From positions 62,001-126,000 of the forward strand of contig NZ_FOJI01000011.1 in the NCBI RefSeq assembly GCF_900111235.1: 64,000 nt of DNA, in the 5' to 3' direction. Position 1 is the stretch's first letter. Each line of letters starts with the position of its first letter. The position numbers were made by a program, and so were the translations under genes. A model generated the notes under the pieces. It was not told where the DNA came from. It searched no databases and worked only from the letters and a program-made list of their open reading frames with translations. Below, piece after piece: positions 9,558 through 17,634 of this stretch. The stretch is from [Clostridium] fimetarium. GTDB taxonomy: Bacteria > Bacillota > Clostridia > Lachnospirales > Lachnospiraceae.

Positions 9558-9607
9558 AAGTTAAGTATTTTTTAGATTAAATTGAAAGAAACACGGAGGA
9601 ATGTGCA

Positions 9608-10801
9608 ATGATAGCAGATAATATGTTAGGTTTAGTAAAAAATAGTTCAGTTATTAGAGCTATGTTTGAAGAAGGAAATAGATTGGCAAAGATTCATGGA
9701 GCTGAGAATGTATACGACTTTAGTTTGGGAAATCCGAATGTGCCAGCACCAGCAGAAGTTGGGACTGCAATTCAAGAGATTTTAGACGAAGAAAAGTCTA
9801 CATATGTTCATGGATATATGAGCAACGCAGGTTATGAAGATGTTAGAAAAACCATTGCGCAGTCAATCAATCAGAAGTTTGATACAACGTTTGATGCAAC
9901 GAACATTGTGATGACAGTAGGTGCTGCAGGCGGTTTGAACGTCATTTTAAAGACGCTTCTTAACCCTGGCGATGAAGTTATTACATTTGCACCATTCTTT
10001 GGTGAATATAGAGGCTATACAGCAAACTATCAGGGGATACTTGTAGTAGTAGCGCCTAATACTGTAGATTTCCAACCAAATCTTACGGAGTTTGCATTAA
10101 AGATTACGAAAAAGACGAAGGCAGTTATTGTAAATAATCCAAACAATCCAACAGGCGTTGTATATTCTAAAGAAACTGTCAAAAAAATGGCTGCTATTTT
10201 AGAGGAAAAACAAAAAGAATTCGGTACGGATATATATATCGTTTCAGATGAACCATATAGAGAATTGGTATATGATGGCGTTGATGTTCCATATCTTACA
10301 AAGTATTACAAAAACACAATCGTGGGCTATTCTTACAGCAAATCCCTTTCACTTCCAGGGGAGAGAATTGGATATCTTGTGATTCCTGATGAAGCTGCTG
10401 ATAGTGAAGATATCAAGGCAGGTGCAAGTGTTGCAACTAGAATACTTGGATTTGTAAATGCACCATCGCTTATGCAAAGAGTTGTAGCGAAGTGTGTAGA
10501 TGCAAAATGTGACGTAGAAGCATATAACAGAAACAGAGAATTATTATATAATGGATTAATTGATCTAGGATTTGAATGTGTAAAGCCACAGGGCGCTTTT
10601 TATTTATTCGTAAAATCTCCAACAGAAGATGAAAAAGTATTCTGTGATATTGCTAAGAAATATAACGTATTGATTGTACCAGGAAGTGCATTTGGTTGCA
10701 CTGGATATGTAAGAATTGTTTATTGTGTATCATATGACACAATTAAGAATTCACTTCCCAAATTTGCTGAAATTGCAAAGGAACTTGGCGTAACGAAATA
10801 A
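9608..10801 (+). CDS. Class I/II PLP-dependent aminotransferase (aspartate aminotransferase-like)
   Basis: A 397-residue fold-type I aminotransferase. The NNPNNPTG motif and the PLP-binding lysine in SYSKSLSLPGERIGY are both present, as are the DEPYRE segment and a C-terminal substrate domain. The sequence resembles clostridial enzymes annotated as aspartate-type aminotransferases; the true amino acid pair cannot be fixed from sequence alone. It is preceded by GGAGG. The next gene, hisC, follows after 76 nt, so two related transaminases are adjacent. Confidence 0.85.
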   Translation: MIADNMLGLVKNSSVIRAMFEEGNRLAKIHGAENVYDFSLGNPNVPAPAEVGTAIQEILDEEKSTYVHGYMSNAGYEDVRKTIAQSINQKFDTTFDATNIVMTVGAAGGLNVILKTLLNPGDEVITFAPFFGEYRGYTANYQGILVVVAPNTVDFQPNLTEFALKITKKTKAVIVNNPNNPTGVVYSKETVKKMAAILEEKQKEFGTDIYIVSDEPYRELVYDGVDVPYLTKYYKNTIVGYSYSKSLSLPGERIGYLVIPDEAADSEDIKAGASVATRILGFVNAPSLMQRVVAKCVDAKCDVEAYNRNRELLYNGLIDLGFECVKPQGAFYLFVKSPTEDEKVFCDIAKKYNVLIVPGSAFGCTGYVRIVYCVSYDTIKNSLPKFAEIAKELGVTK

Positions 10802-10877
10802 TATAGTTGTTTTTAGTAGATTTGGATTTCACAATCTTAATTAAATGACCGGATAAAGCCGTCAGATGGGAGCTATT

Positions 10878-11936
10878 ATGAATGCTTGGGAAAAAAATAT
10901 TAGAAAAGTTGTTCCATATGTTCCGGGAGAACAGCCAAAGGAAGATGGAATAATAAAATTAAATACGAACGAAAATCCATATCCTCCAACGCCAAAAGCA
11001 ACGCAGGTGGCAGCTGAATTTGATATGGATACATTAAAGTTATATCCAGATCCAGATGCATTTGCCCTTGTAAATGTATTGGCAGATTATTATGGATTAA
11101 ATAGTGATCAAGTATATGTTGGTGTTGGATCGGATGATGTTATTGCAATGGCATTTATGACATATTTTAATTCGGATAAACCAATTCTATTTCCTGACAT
11201 ATCATATTCGTTTTATAGTGTATGGGCAGACCTTTATAAGATACCTTATGAAAGACCATCGCTCGATGACAATTTCAATATAATCGCATCAGATTACTAC
11301 AAAGAAAACGGTGGGGTGATATTTCCGAATCCAAATGCACCAACAGCAGTATATACAACATTGGATATTGTTGAAGATATTATAAAGCACAATCAAGATG
11401 TAGTCGTGATTGTGGATGAGGCATATATTGATTTTGGTGGTAAATCTGCACTTGAGCTGATTGAAAAATATGATAACTTATTAGTCGTTCAGACATTTTC
11501 AAAGTCACGTTCAATGGCAGGAATGAGAATTGGTTATGCTATGGGGAACAAAGCGTTGATTAAAGCGCTCAATGATGTGAAATTTTCATTTAATTCCTAT
11601 ACAATGAATGCAACATCTCTTGTGTATGGGGTTGAGGCGGTTAAGGATGATGAATATTTTAAAACTTGTATAGATAAGATAGTAAAAACAAGAGAAGTTG
11701 CGAAGAAAAGGCTTACGGAGTTGGGGTTTACGTTTACGGATTCTAAGGCGAATTTTATATTTGCTACGCATAAGAGTGTTAAGGCGAAGGATATATTTGA
11801 AAAGTTGAAAGACGAGCATATTTATGTGAGGTATTTTAATTTGCCTAGGATTGATAACTATCTTCGGATTACGGTTGGGACGGATGAAGAGATGGGGAAG
11901 TTGGTTGAGGCGTTGAGGGAGATTGTTGAGGAGTAA
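10878..11936 (+). CDS. hisC: Histidinol-phosphate aminotransferase
   Basis: A 352-residue protein of HisC length. It has the N-terminal KLNTNENPYPP motif, the DEAYIDF segment and the PLP lysine in TFSKSRSMAGMRIGY (about residue 208). HisC makes histidinol phosphate and 2-oxoglutarate from imidazole-acetol phosphate and glutamate in histidine synthesis, and many act on aromatic amino acids as well. No other his gene is nearby. ATG 10878 is preferred to ATG 10866 because GGGAG at 10868-10872 is correctly spaced for it. Confidence 0.88.
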   Translation: MNAWEKNIRKVVPYVPGEQPKEDGIIKLNTNENPYPPTPKATQVAAEFDMDTLKLYPDPDAFALVNVLADYYGLNSDQVYVGVGSDDVIAMAFMTYFNSDKPILFPDISYSFYSVWADLYKIPYERPSLDDNFNIIASDYYKENGGVIFPNPNAPTAVYTTLDIVEDIIKHNQDVVVIVDEAYIDFGGKSALELIEKYDNLLVVQTFSKSRSMAGMRIGYAMGNKALIKALNDVKFSFNSYTMNATSLVYGVEAVKDDEYFKTCIDKIVKTREVAKKRLTELGFTFTDSKANFIFATHKSVKAKDIFEKLKDEHIYVRYFNLPRIDNYLRITVGTDEEMGKLVEALREIVEE

Positions 11937-11967
11937 AGGCATATTATAATAATTGGGGGGGATTTAT

Positions 11968-12264
11968 ATGGCAGTTATGACTATGAGTGTTTTATCAGCT
12001 TTATATATAATTTATAATATTATTTGCTATTTTAAGGAAAACGTTATTTATTCCATTAGGAAAGTCAACTTAGTAATAATCAATCATAACTTCTTTAAAA
12101 TACAATTATATTTAAGTTGTGTAAATGCTGTTGTGTTAACTATAATTATTTATGTATGGGATAAATTTGACCTTCGATTTTTTTTCGTTCCTATGTCAAT
12201 AACATTTTTTGGGATTAACTATTTGATAAAATATATTGCTAGATTAAAAAAATATGTAGAATAA
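11968..12264 (+). CDS. Small membrane protein, unknown
   Basis: A 98-residue protein with about three hydrophobic spans (around residues 4-22, 43-62 and 68-86) separated by short basic loops. I do not recognise a family. A run of seven G residues (11955-11961) forms a plausible ribosome binding site for the ATG at 11968. It lies 32 nt after hisC and may be co-transcribed with it and the following zinc-ribbon protein. Confidence 0.6.
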   Translation: MAVMTMSVLSALYIIYNIICYFKENVIYSIRKVNLVIINHNFFKIQLYLSCVNAVVLTIIIYVWDKFDLRFFFVPMSITFFGINYLIKYIARLKKYVE

Positions 12265-12317
12265 ATGATTGTTGATATTATATTGGGGTTAATTTATGTA
12301 ATTATAGGGGGATTATA

Positions 12318-12629
12318 ATGCAAAAATGCAAGAAATGTAATGATAAATTAGGGTATAAAAATATATTTTGGACATTATTATTTGGTTATGCACCTATTAT
12401 ATGTGAAAGTTGTGGTTGTACGTATTATGTGAGATTTTCTACAAGAATAATTTATGCATGTTTGATTGCACTTCCGCCTCTTTTGATGAATCATTTATTT
12501 AATGCTTTGAATTTTGCTAATAGGTCTGATGCACTTGTGTGCTATTTGATTTGGGTTGTATTTGTGATATTGGTAATGCCATTTGGGGCAAGGTATTATA
12601 CGAAAGATGATGGGAAAGTGGGAGAATAA
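12318..12629 (+). CDS. CXXC-20-CXXC zinc-ribbon membrane protein (TIGR04104-like)
   Basis: A 103-residue protein with an N-terminal pair of CXXC motifs (CKKC at residues 4-7 and CESC about 21 residues later), followed by two membrane spans. The spacing and the GYAP.IC phrase match the small family defined as putative zinc finger TIGR04104, whose function is unknown. The four cysteines should bind zinc on the cytoplasmic side. GGGGG precedes the ATG. Confidence 0.7.
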   Translation: MQKCKKCNDKLGYKNIFWTLLFGYAPIICESCGCTYYVRFSTRIIYACLIALPPLLMNHLFNALNFANRSDALVCYLIWVVFVILVMPFGARYYTKDDGKVGE

Positions 12630-12777
12630 GTTGGGGGTACAGGAAAGGCCTTGCGGCTTTCCTTGGTGGAATGGGGAAATGGGGATTTAGGGAAAAGTAA
12701 GGGGGGCCACTCGAGAGGTAAGCAATGACCATCTCGAAAAGCCTGCGGCTTTCCTCGATGGATGGCTTGCGCCATAT
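12630..12777. repeat. G-rich spacer with nested imperfect hairpins
   Basis: This stretch is much richer in G and C than its surroundings. It contains two related hairpins with the shared core GCGGCTTTCC (12643-12665 region and 12737-12757 region), a TGGC-TTGC-GCCA hairpin near 12763-12774, and an imperfect pairing of CTCGAGAGG with CCATCTCGA. The repeated hairpin core suggests a REP-like element. No reading frame here looks coding. Confidence 0.5.
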
Positions 12778-12847
12778 ATAAATAACAATCAATAAACGGC
12801 CGGAAGAGAGCAAGCTCTCTTCCGGCCGTTTATTGATTGTTATTTAT
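12778..12847. terminator. 70-bp perfect palindrome, probable asnB terminator
   Basis: Positions 12778-12847 form a perfect inverted repeat centred between 12812 and 12813 (arms of 35 bp, core GGCCGGAAGAGAG). It includes the asnB stop codon. Read toward decreasing coordinates, a GC-rich stem is followed by a T-rich stretch, as in an intrinsic terminator, and it would also end transcription from the left. The length and perfection are beyond what termination needs. Confidence 0.7.
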
Positions 12848-14685
12848 GCATTGCTTAATGCGTTGCCAAAGAATTCTTCATACCACACCAAAAACATATA
12901 TACGGTCCATATCTTTCTTGAATTATCTTCTTTACCATTCTTATGGTCATCAAGGAATTTTACGATTACATCTGTGTTGAAGTATTTTTGTGCTGCTTCG
13001 CTTGTGAAGGAGGTTTTGACTATATTATAATATTTGTCATCGCGAAGCCAGATTCTGATTGGGACTGGGAAGCCTAGTTTTTTCTTTTCGGCTACCATGT
13101 CTGGTAAATATCTGTGAGCGGCCATACGCATTGCGTACTTTGTATTTTCTTTGTTCACTTTGTATTTTGTAGGAATGTGTCTTGCTACTTCAAATACTTC
13201 TTTGTCGAGGAATGGAACACGAACTTCAAGAGAATGTGCCATACTCATTTTATCTGCTTTAAGAAGAATATCTCCAATTAGCCAGAAGTTAATGTCGATG
13301 TACTGCATTCTTGTAACGTCATCAAGTCCTTTTACTTTGTCATAAAAAGGTTTCGTAAGGTCCATATGGTTGAATTTTCCAGTAGGATTCTTTAAAATCT
13401 TACTACGTTCTTTTTCATTGAACATAAATGCATTGCCAATGAATCTTTCCTCAAGTTTTTTGCTTGCACGGATAAGATAATTCTTGCCCTTGATTTTAAA
13501 AGGAATGAGGGAAGCAACTTTTCCAATTAGAACGCGGATTGGCTTTGGAATCTTTTGCATTGGTTTAAGTGCGAAAGGCTCTCTATAAATGTTATACCCA
13601 CCAAAGAATTCATCAGCACCTTCGCCAGAAAGTGCTACTTTAACGTGTTGTGCAGCGGTTTGACTTACAAAGTAAAGTGCAATCGCAGATGGATCGGCCA
13701 AAGGCTCGTCCATATGATATTGGATTTTAGAAATAGCACCCCAGTATTCTTCGGTTGTAATTAATTTGCTGTAGTTATCAATTTTGATTTCTTTCGATAG
13801 TGCTTTTGCGTAATCGATTTCGTTATATTTATCATAATCAAAGCCAACTGTAAATGTCTTGTCACCGTTAAACGTGGCTGCAACATAGCTTGAATCTACA
13901 CCACTTGAAAGAAACGATCCAACTTCTACATCACTGATTTTGTGGTGCTCAATTGAGTCATGCATAGCTTTGTCAATGTTTTCAATAATAACATCAAGTG
14001 AAGCATTGTCATCAGCTTCGAATTTTGGTTCCCAGTAACGTTTTACGTTAAGTTCGCCACCTTTAAAGGTTAGGAAGTGTGAAGGCATAAGCTTGTAGAT
14101 TCCTTTAAAGAAAGTCTCTTCTAGAACTGAGTATTGAAATGTGAGGTAATTTTCAAGTGCAACATCGTTAACAGCCTTCTCATATTTTGGGTAAGAAAGA
14201 ATGCTCTTAATTTCGGAAGCAAATACAAGATTACCATCTACAACAGCGTAGTAAAAAGGTTTGATACCAAAGAAATCACGTGCTCCAAATATAGTATCAT
14301 TCTTGCTATCCCAGATAACAAATGAAAACATTCCACGTAACTTTTGCAGCATAGCTTCTCCATACTCTTCATATGCGTGAATAAGAACTTCTGTATCGGA
14401 GTTATTTTTGAATATATGGCCTTTACTTAAAAGGTCTTCTCTTAAATCCATGTGATTATATATTTCACCATTAAATACGATTACCACATCGTTAGTTTCA
14501 TTATACATAGGCTGGCTTCCATTATCCAAATCAATAATACTAAGTCGTCTAAAACCCAAATATGCTTTGCCATCCATGTGTTGTCCAGCACTATCGGGGC
14601 CTCGATGAATAATTTTATTCATCATATTAGTAAGAACGTTTTCACCGTCCTCAAGATATCCAGTAAATCCAACAAATCCACACAT
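12844..14685 (-). CDS. asnB: Asparagine synthase, glutamine-hydrolysing
   Basis: A 613-residue two-domain enzyme. Cys2 (MCGFVGF) is the N-terminal glutaminase nucleophile, with RRLSIID and the NGEIYNH and SDTEVLIHAYEEYG motifs behind it. The synthetase domain has the PPi-loop SSGVDSS and LSGEGADEFFGGY. It makes asparagine from aspartate, ATP and glutamine in the cytoplasm. The start at 14685 is set by Cys2 and AAGGAGG upstream; the longer frame to 14709 lacks both. A long leader with two hairpins and a strong promoter precede it. Confidence 0.93.
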   Translation of the reverse strand: MCGFVGFTGYLEDGENVLTNMMNKIIHRGPDSAGQHMDGKAYLGFRRLSIIDLDNGSQPMYNETNDVVIVFNGEIYNHMDLREDLLSKGHIFKNNSDTEVLIHAYEEYGEAMLQKLRGMFSFVIWDSKNDTIFGARDFFGIKPFYYAVVDGNLVFASEIKSILSYPKYEKAVNDVALENYLTFQYSVLEETFFKGIYKLMPSHFLTFKGGELNVKRYWEPKFEADDNASLDVIIENIDKAMHDSIEHHKISDVEVGSFLSSGVDSSYVAATFNGDKTFTVGFDYDKYNEIDYAKALSKEIKIDNYSKLITTEEYWGAISKIQYHMDEPLADPSAIALYFVSQTAAQHVKVALSGEGADEFFGGYNIYREPFALKPMQKIPKPIRVLIGKVASLIPFKIKGKNYLIRASKKLEERFIGNAFMFNEKERSKILKNPTGKFNHMDLTKPFYDKVKGLDDVTRMQYIDINFWLIGDILLKADKMSMAHSLEVRVPFLDKEVFEVARHIPTKYKVNKENTKYAMRMAAHRYLPDMVAEKKKLGFPVPIRIWLRDDKYYNIVKTSFTSEAAQKYFNTDVIVKFLDDHKNGKEDNSRKIWTVYMFLVWYEEFFGNALSNA

Positions 14686-14707
14686 AATGTGCCTCCTTAT
14701 ATATCGC

Positions 14708-14756
14708 AATGTAACTTTGTTACATTACGTTGCGAGGTTTTCAAAAGAAAATCTCG
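14708..14756 (-). promoter_or_regulatory. Two hairpins in the asnB leader
   Basis: A perfect 8-bp inverted repeat AATGTAAC-TTT-GTTACATT (14708-14726), with flanking TCGCAA/TTGCGA extending it around a bulge, adjoins a second stem CGAGGTTTTC-AAAA-GAAAATCTCG (14733-14756). Both lie in the roughly 120-nt leader of asnB. I see no T-box consensus. They may be operators or RNA control structures. Confidence 0.45.
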
Positions 14757-14812
14757 TGAATCACTCTTGTATTTGAGTTAAATTATCTATAGTTTTAACA
14801 ACAATTATGAAG

Positions 14813-14841
14813 ATTATAGCAAAAATATGAAAAATCGTCAA
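14813..14841 (-). promoter_or_regulatory. SigA promoter of asnB
   Basis: On the minus strand TTGACG (14841-14836), a 17-nt spacer and a perfect TATAAT (14818-14813) give a near-consensus promoter, predicting a start near 14806 and a leader of about 120 nt. The rest of the 14842-15040 gap is very AT-rich with nothing else recognised. Confidence 0.8.
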
Positions 14842-15043
14842 ATTTACAGCACATTTTTTCAAAAAATAATACATACTAAAGTACATACTATAATATACAT
14901 CATAAAATTAAATAAAAGAGAAATATTTATAGAAAAAACAAGGAATTTTAAAAGATAAATATTAAAATTTAAGATTAAAGAAATATTAAGATGCTTTAAA
15001 TTCAAAATATTTAAAACATATTTAGGCGGATACGACGATATGT

Positions 15044-15059
15044 AGGGTTTACAAACCCT
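15044..15059. promoter_or_regulatory. Candidate operator overlapping the icd -35
   Basis: AGGGTTT-AC-AAACCCT is a perfect 7-bp inverted repeat with a 2-nt spacer, and it contains the whole -35 hexamer (15048-15053). A protein bound here would block RNA polymerase. The regulator is unknown. Confidence 0.5.
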
Positions 15060-15076
15060 TATAAATGCCTTATAAT
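15048..15076 (+). promoter_or_regulatory. SigA promoter of icd
   Basis: TTTACA, 17 nt, TATAAT, ending 36 nt upstream of the icd ATG. It matches consensus in 11 of 12 positions. Confidence 0.75.
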
Positions 15077-15112
15077 ATTATTTTATATGATGAATGAAAG
15101 AGGTAGATAAAA

Positions 15113-16321
15113 ATGGAAAAGATTAAGATGATAACACCACTCGTTGAGATGGACGGAGACGAGATGACTAGAATTTTATGGAAGATGATTAAGGATGAAC
15201 TCTTAAATCCATTTATCGAACTTAATATAGATTATTATGATCTTGGACTTAAATATAGAAACGAAACAAATGATCAGGTTACAATTGATTCAGCAGAAGC
15301 TACCAAAAAGTACGGTGTTGCAGTAAAATGTGCAACAATTACACCGAATGCTGCTAGAATGCCAGAATACAATTTAAAAGAAATGTACAAGAGTCCGAAC
15401 GGAACAATCAGAGCAATTCTTGATGGTACAGTCTTTAGAGCACCAATCATAGTGAAAGGTATCGAGCCTCTCGTAAAAAACTGGAAGAAACCAATTACAA
15501 TTGCTAGACATGCGTACGGAGATGTTTACCGAGCATCAGAAATGAGAATCCCTGGTGCAGGTAAAGCCGAAATCGTATTTACAGCAGAAGATGGTTCAGT
15601 AACAAAAGAATTAATTCATGATTTCAAAGGACCAGGAATTGTCCAAGGTATGCACAATCTTACGGATTCAATTGAAAGCTTTGCAAGAAGTTGTTTCAAT
15701 TTTGCACTTGATATTAAGCAGGATTTATGGTTCGCAACTAAGGATACGATTTCAAAAAAATATGATCATACATTTAAAGATATATTTCAAGATATGTATG
15801 ATGCAGAATACGATGATAAGTTCAAAGCAGCGGGCATAGAATACTTCTATACATTGATTGACGATGCTGTTGCTCGTGTAATGCGTTCAGAAGGCGGATA
15901 TATTTGGGCTTGTAAGAACTATGATGGCGATGTTATGAGTGATATGGTAGCAACTGCATTTGGATCACTTGCAATGATGACATCAGTACTTGTGTCTCCA
16001 CAGGGCTATTATGAATATGAAGCTGCACATGGAACAGTTCAAAGACATTACTACAAGCACCTTAAAGGTGAAGAAACATCAACTAACTCAGTGGCAACAA
16101 TTTTCGCGTGGACAGGTGCACTTAGGAAACGTGGTGAGTTAGATGGAAATAAAGAACTTGGAGTGTTTGCAGATAAGCTTGATGCTGCTTGTATTAAGAC
16201 GATTGAAGCTGGAAAAATGACGAAGGATCTTGCGTTAATCACATCGATTCCAGATGTGGCAGTCCTTAATAGTTATGATTTCATCAAAGCAATCAGAGCT
16301 ACATTAGAAGAAATGCTTTAA
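15113..16321 (+). CDS. icd: NADP-dependent isocitrate dehydrogenase, homodimeric eukaryote-like type
   Basis: A 402-residue protein whose opening ([18 protein letters not shown]), [16 protein letters not shown] loop and [13 protein letters not shown] segment match the type II IDH subfamily, which includes eukaryotic NADP enzymes, rather than the E. coli-type Icd. It oxidises isocitrate to 2-oxoglutarate, supplying NADPH and a precursor for glutamate. No citrate synthase or aconitase gene is in this window. A strong promoter with an overlapping palindrome lies upstream, and GAGG precedes the ATG. Confidence 0.92.
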   Translation: MEKIKMITPLVEMDGDEMTRILWKMIKDELLNPFIELNIDYYDLGLKYRNETNDQVTIDSAEATKKYGVAVKCATITPNAARMPEYNLKEMYKSPNGTIRAILDGTVFRAPIIVKGIEPLVKNWKKPITIARHAYGDVYRASEMRIPGAGKAEIVFTAEDGSVTKELIHDFKGPGIVQGMHNLTDSIESFARSCFNFALDIKQDLWFATKDTISKKYDHTFKDIFQDMYDAEYDDKFKAAGIEYFYTLIDDAVARVMRSEGGYIWACKNYDGDVMSDMVATAFGSLAMMTSVLVSPQGYYEYEAAHGTVQRHYYKHLKGEETSTNSVATIFAWTGALRKRGELDGNKELGVFADKLDAACIKTIEAGKMTKDLALITSIPDVAVLNSYDFIKAIRATLEEML

Positions 16322-16362
16322 AAATTATGGGTATCGGGTATATAATTTAGGAGGGTGCATAA

Positions 16363-16956
16363 ATGAATTTCGAAGTAAACCATTTATTTAAAATACCAAA
16401 CTTATTGTGTTATCTAAGAATTATTTTGGTACCAGTATTTTGCATTATGTTTTTTGGAGCAGATACAGCAGGGGATTATTATATGGCGGCAGGAATCGTA
16501 CTCATTTCTGGATTTACAGATTTTTTAGATGGTCAAATCGCTAGAAGATGTAATATGATTACAGATGTAGGAAAGCTTTTGGATCCGTTTGCAGATAAAT
16601 TAATGCAGTTGGCAATGATTATATGTCTCACAATTAAAATTAAGTTTATGTATTTATTGGTGATTTATCTTATTGTTAAGGAAGTTTCTATGTTCATAGC
16701 AGCCATAGTTATATATAAGAAGTACAATAGACGTTTGAATGGAGCGAAATGGTACGGAAAGGTGTGTACAGCGGTTCTATATGCTGTTATGCTAACATTA
16801 ATCGCATTTCCAGGGCTGAACAGTTATATCCAAAAGTATTTGATTATTGTATGTGTATCTGCGCTAACTTTGGCATTTGTTATGTACATTAGAATTTATA
16901 TAAAAATGTTAAAAGATACGAAGCAAGGGAATAAAGAAATTGTGATTTATTATTAA
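16363..16956 (+). CDS. pgsA: CDP-diacylglycerol-glycerol-3-phosphate 3-phosphatidyltransferase
   Basis: A 197-residue integral membrane protein with the CDP-alcohol phosphatidyltransferase motif (pattern DGxxARxxxxxxxxGxxxDxxxD), here starting at DGQIARR near residue 54 and ending at DPFADK. Length and the N-terminal IPNLLCYLRI phrase fit PgsA, which makes phosphatidylglycerol phosphate; a cardiolipin synthase of the same superfamily is a less likely alternative. GGAGGG precedes the ATG. The next membrane protein gene follows after 23 nt. Confidence 0.85.
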   Translation: MNFEVNHLFKIPNLLCYLRIILVPVFCIMFFGADTAGDYYMAAGIVLISGFTDFLDGQIARRCNMITDVGKLLDPFADKLMQLAMIICLTIKIKFMYLLVIYLIVKEVSMFIAAIVIYKKYNRRLNGAKWYGKVCTAVLYAVMLTLIAFPGLNSYIQKYLIIVCVSALTLAFVMYIRIYIKMLKDTKQGNKEIVIYY

Positions 16957-16979
16957 TAAGTACGGGGGGAGCCAAAAAG

Positions 16980-17558
16980 ATGATTCATTATTATTTTCAC
17001 AACATGGATATTAACCAATTCGCATTTTGGTTTTTTCTTTACAGTTTCTGTGGATGGTGTATGGAGTGCGTAGTGATTAGGCGTGATTTAGGGCACTGGG
17101 AGAATAGAGGATTTGCAAAAATGCCATTTTGTGTGATATATGGCGTTGGAACATTTATTGCATATCACTTGTTTGCACCAATTCAGAATAACTATTTTGC
17201 TCTATATATTGCAGGTGCGATTGGGGCAACAATATTTGAATACTTAACAGCCAACATTATGATGAAGCTTTTTGGGGAAGTATGGTGGAATTACGAATAT
17301 AAAAAGTTTAACTATAAAGGTGTGATTTGTTTGGAAAGTTCTTTGGGATGGGGACTTTTATCATTGTTTATATTTGGATTTTTCAATAAGCGTGTTGAAT
17401 TTTTTGTTAAATCATTGAATCATGAGTTTGTAGTAGTTATAAGCTCCGTTATAGTAATATCATATTTGGTTGATTTTACATATCATTTTACAAGGTCTGT
17501 TTTTGCAAAAAGGGATCAGGAAGATGTTGTAAATAATAGTTTAAATGATTTTGTTTAA
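16980..17558 (+). CDS. DUF1113 (PF06541) family membrane protein
   Basis: A 192-residue protein with about five hydrophobic spans and the characteristic motifs FCGWCMEC near residue 26, the NRGF and P.C.IYG.G phrases, and EYLTA. It belongs to the family often labelled 'putative ABC transporter permease' (PF06541), though I know of no transport evidence. GGGGGAG precedes the ATG, and a terminator follows the stop, so pgsA and this gene probably form the end of a transcript. Confidence 0.75.
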   Translation: MIHYYFHNMDINQFAFWFFLYSFCGWCMECVVIRRDLGHWENRGFAKMPFCVIYGVGTFIAYHLFAPIQNNYFALYIAGAIGATIFEYLTANIMMKLFGEVWWNYEYKKFNYKGVICLESSLGWGLLSLFIFGFFNKRVEFFVKSLNHEFVVVISSVIVISYLVDFTYHFTRSVFAKRDQEDVVNNSLNDFV

Positions 17559-17570
17559 TTAAATTAAAAT

Positions 17571-17604
17571 AAGGATGTCACTTATTTAGGGACATCCCTT
17601 TTTT
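17571..17604 (+). terminator. Intrinsic terminator
   Basis: GGATGTC (17573-17579) pairs with GACATCC (17591-17597), followed closely by six T residues. Confidence 0.75.
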
Positions 17605-17634
17605 GTTAGTTAGGTATAGAATATAGGAGTTGTT

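Noticed and set aside
11586-11942. 118-residue minus-strand frame opposite hisC
   Set aside because: It lies inside a well-supported gene on the other strand and has an implausible composition.
12517-12813. 98-residue minus-strand frame
   Set aside because: It runs through the hairpin-rich spacer and over the end of the zinc-ribbon gene; no ribosome binding site or homology.
12844-14685. asnB start at 14709
   Set aside because: It would bury the catalytic Cys2 and overlaps the leader hairpins; the ATG at 14685 has AAGGAGG.
14686-14820. T-box riboswitch in the asnB leader
   Set aside because: The leader is too short and lacks the conserved T-box sequence and specifier layout.
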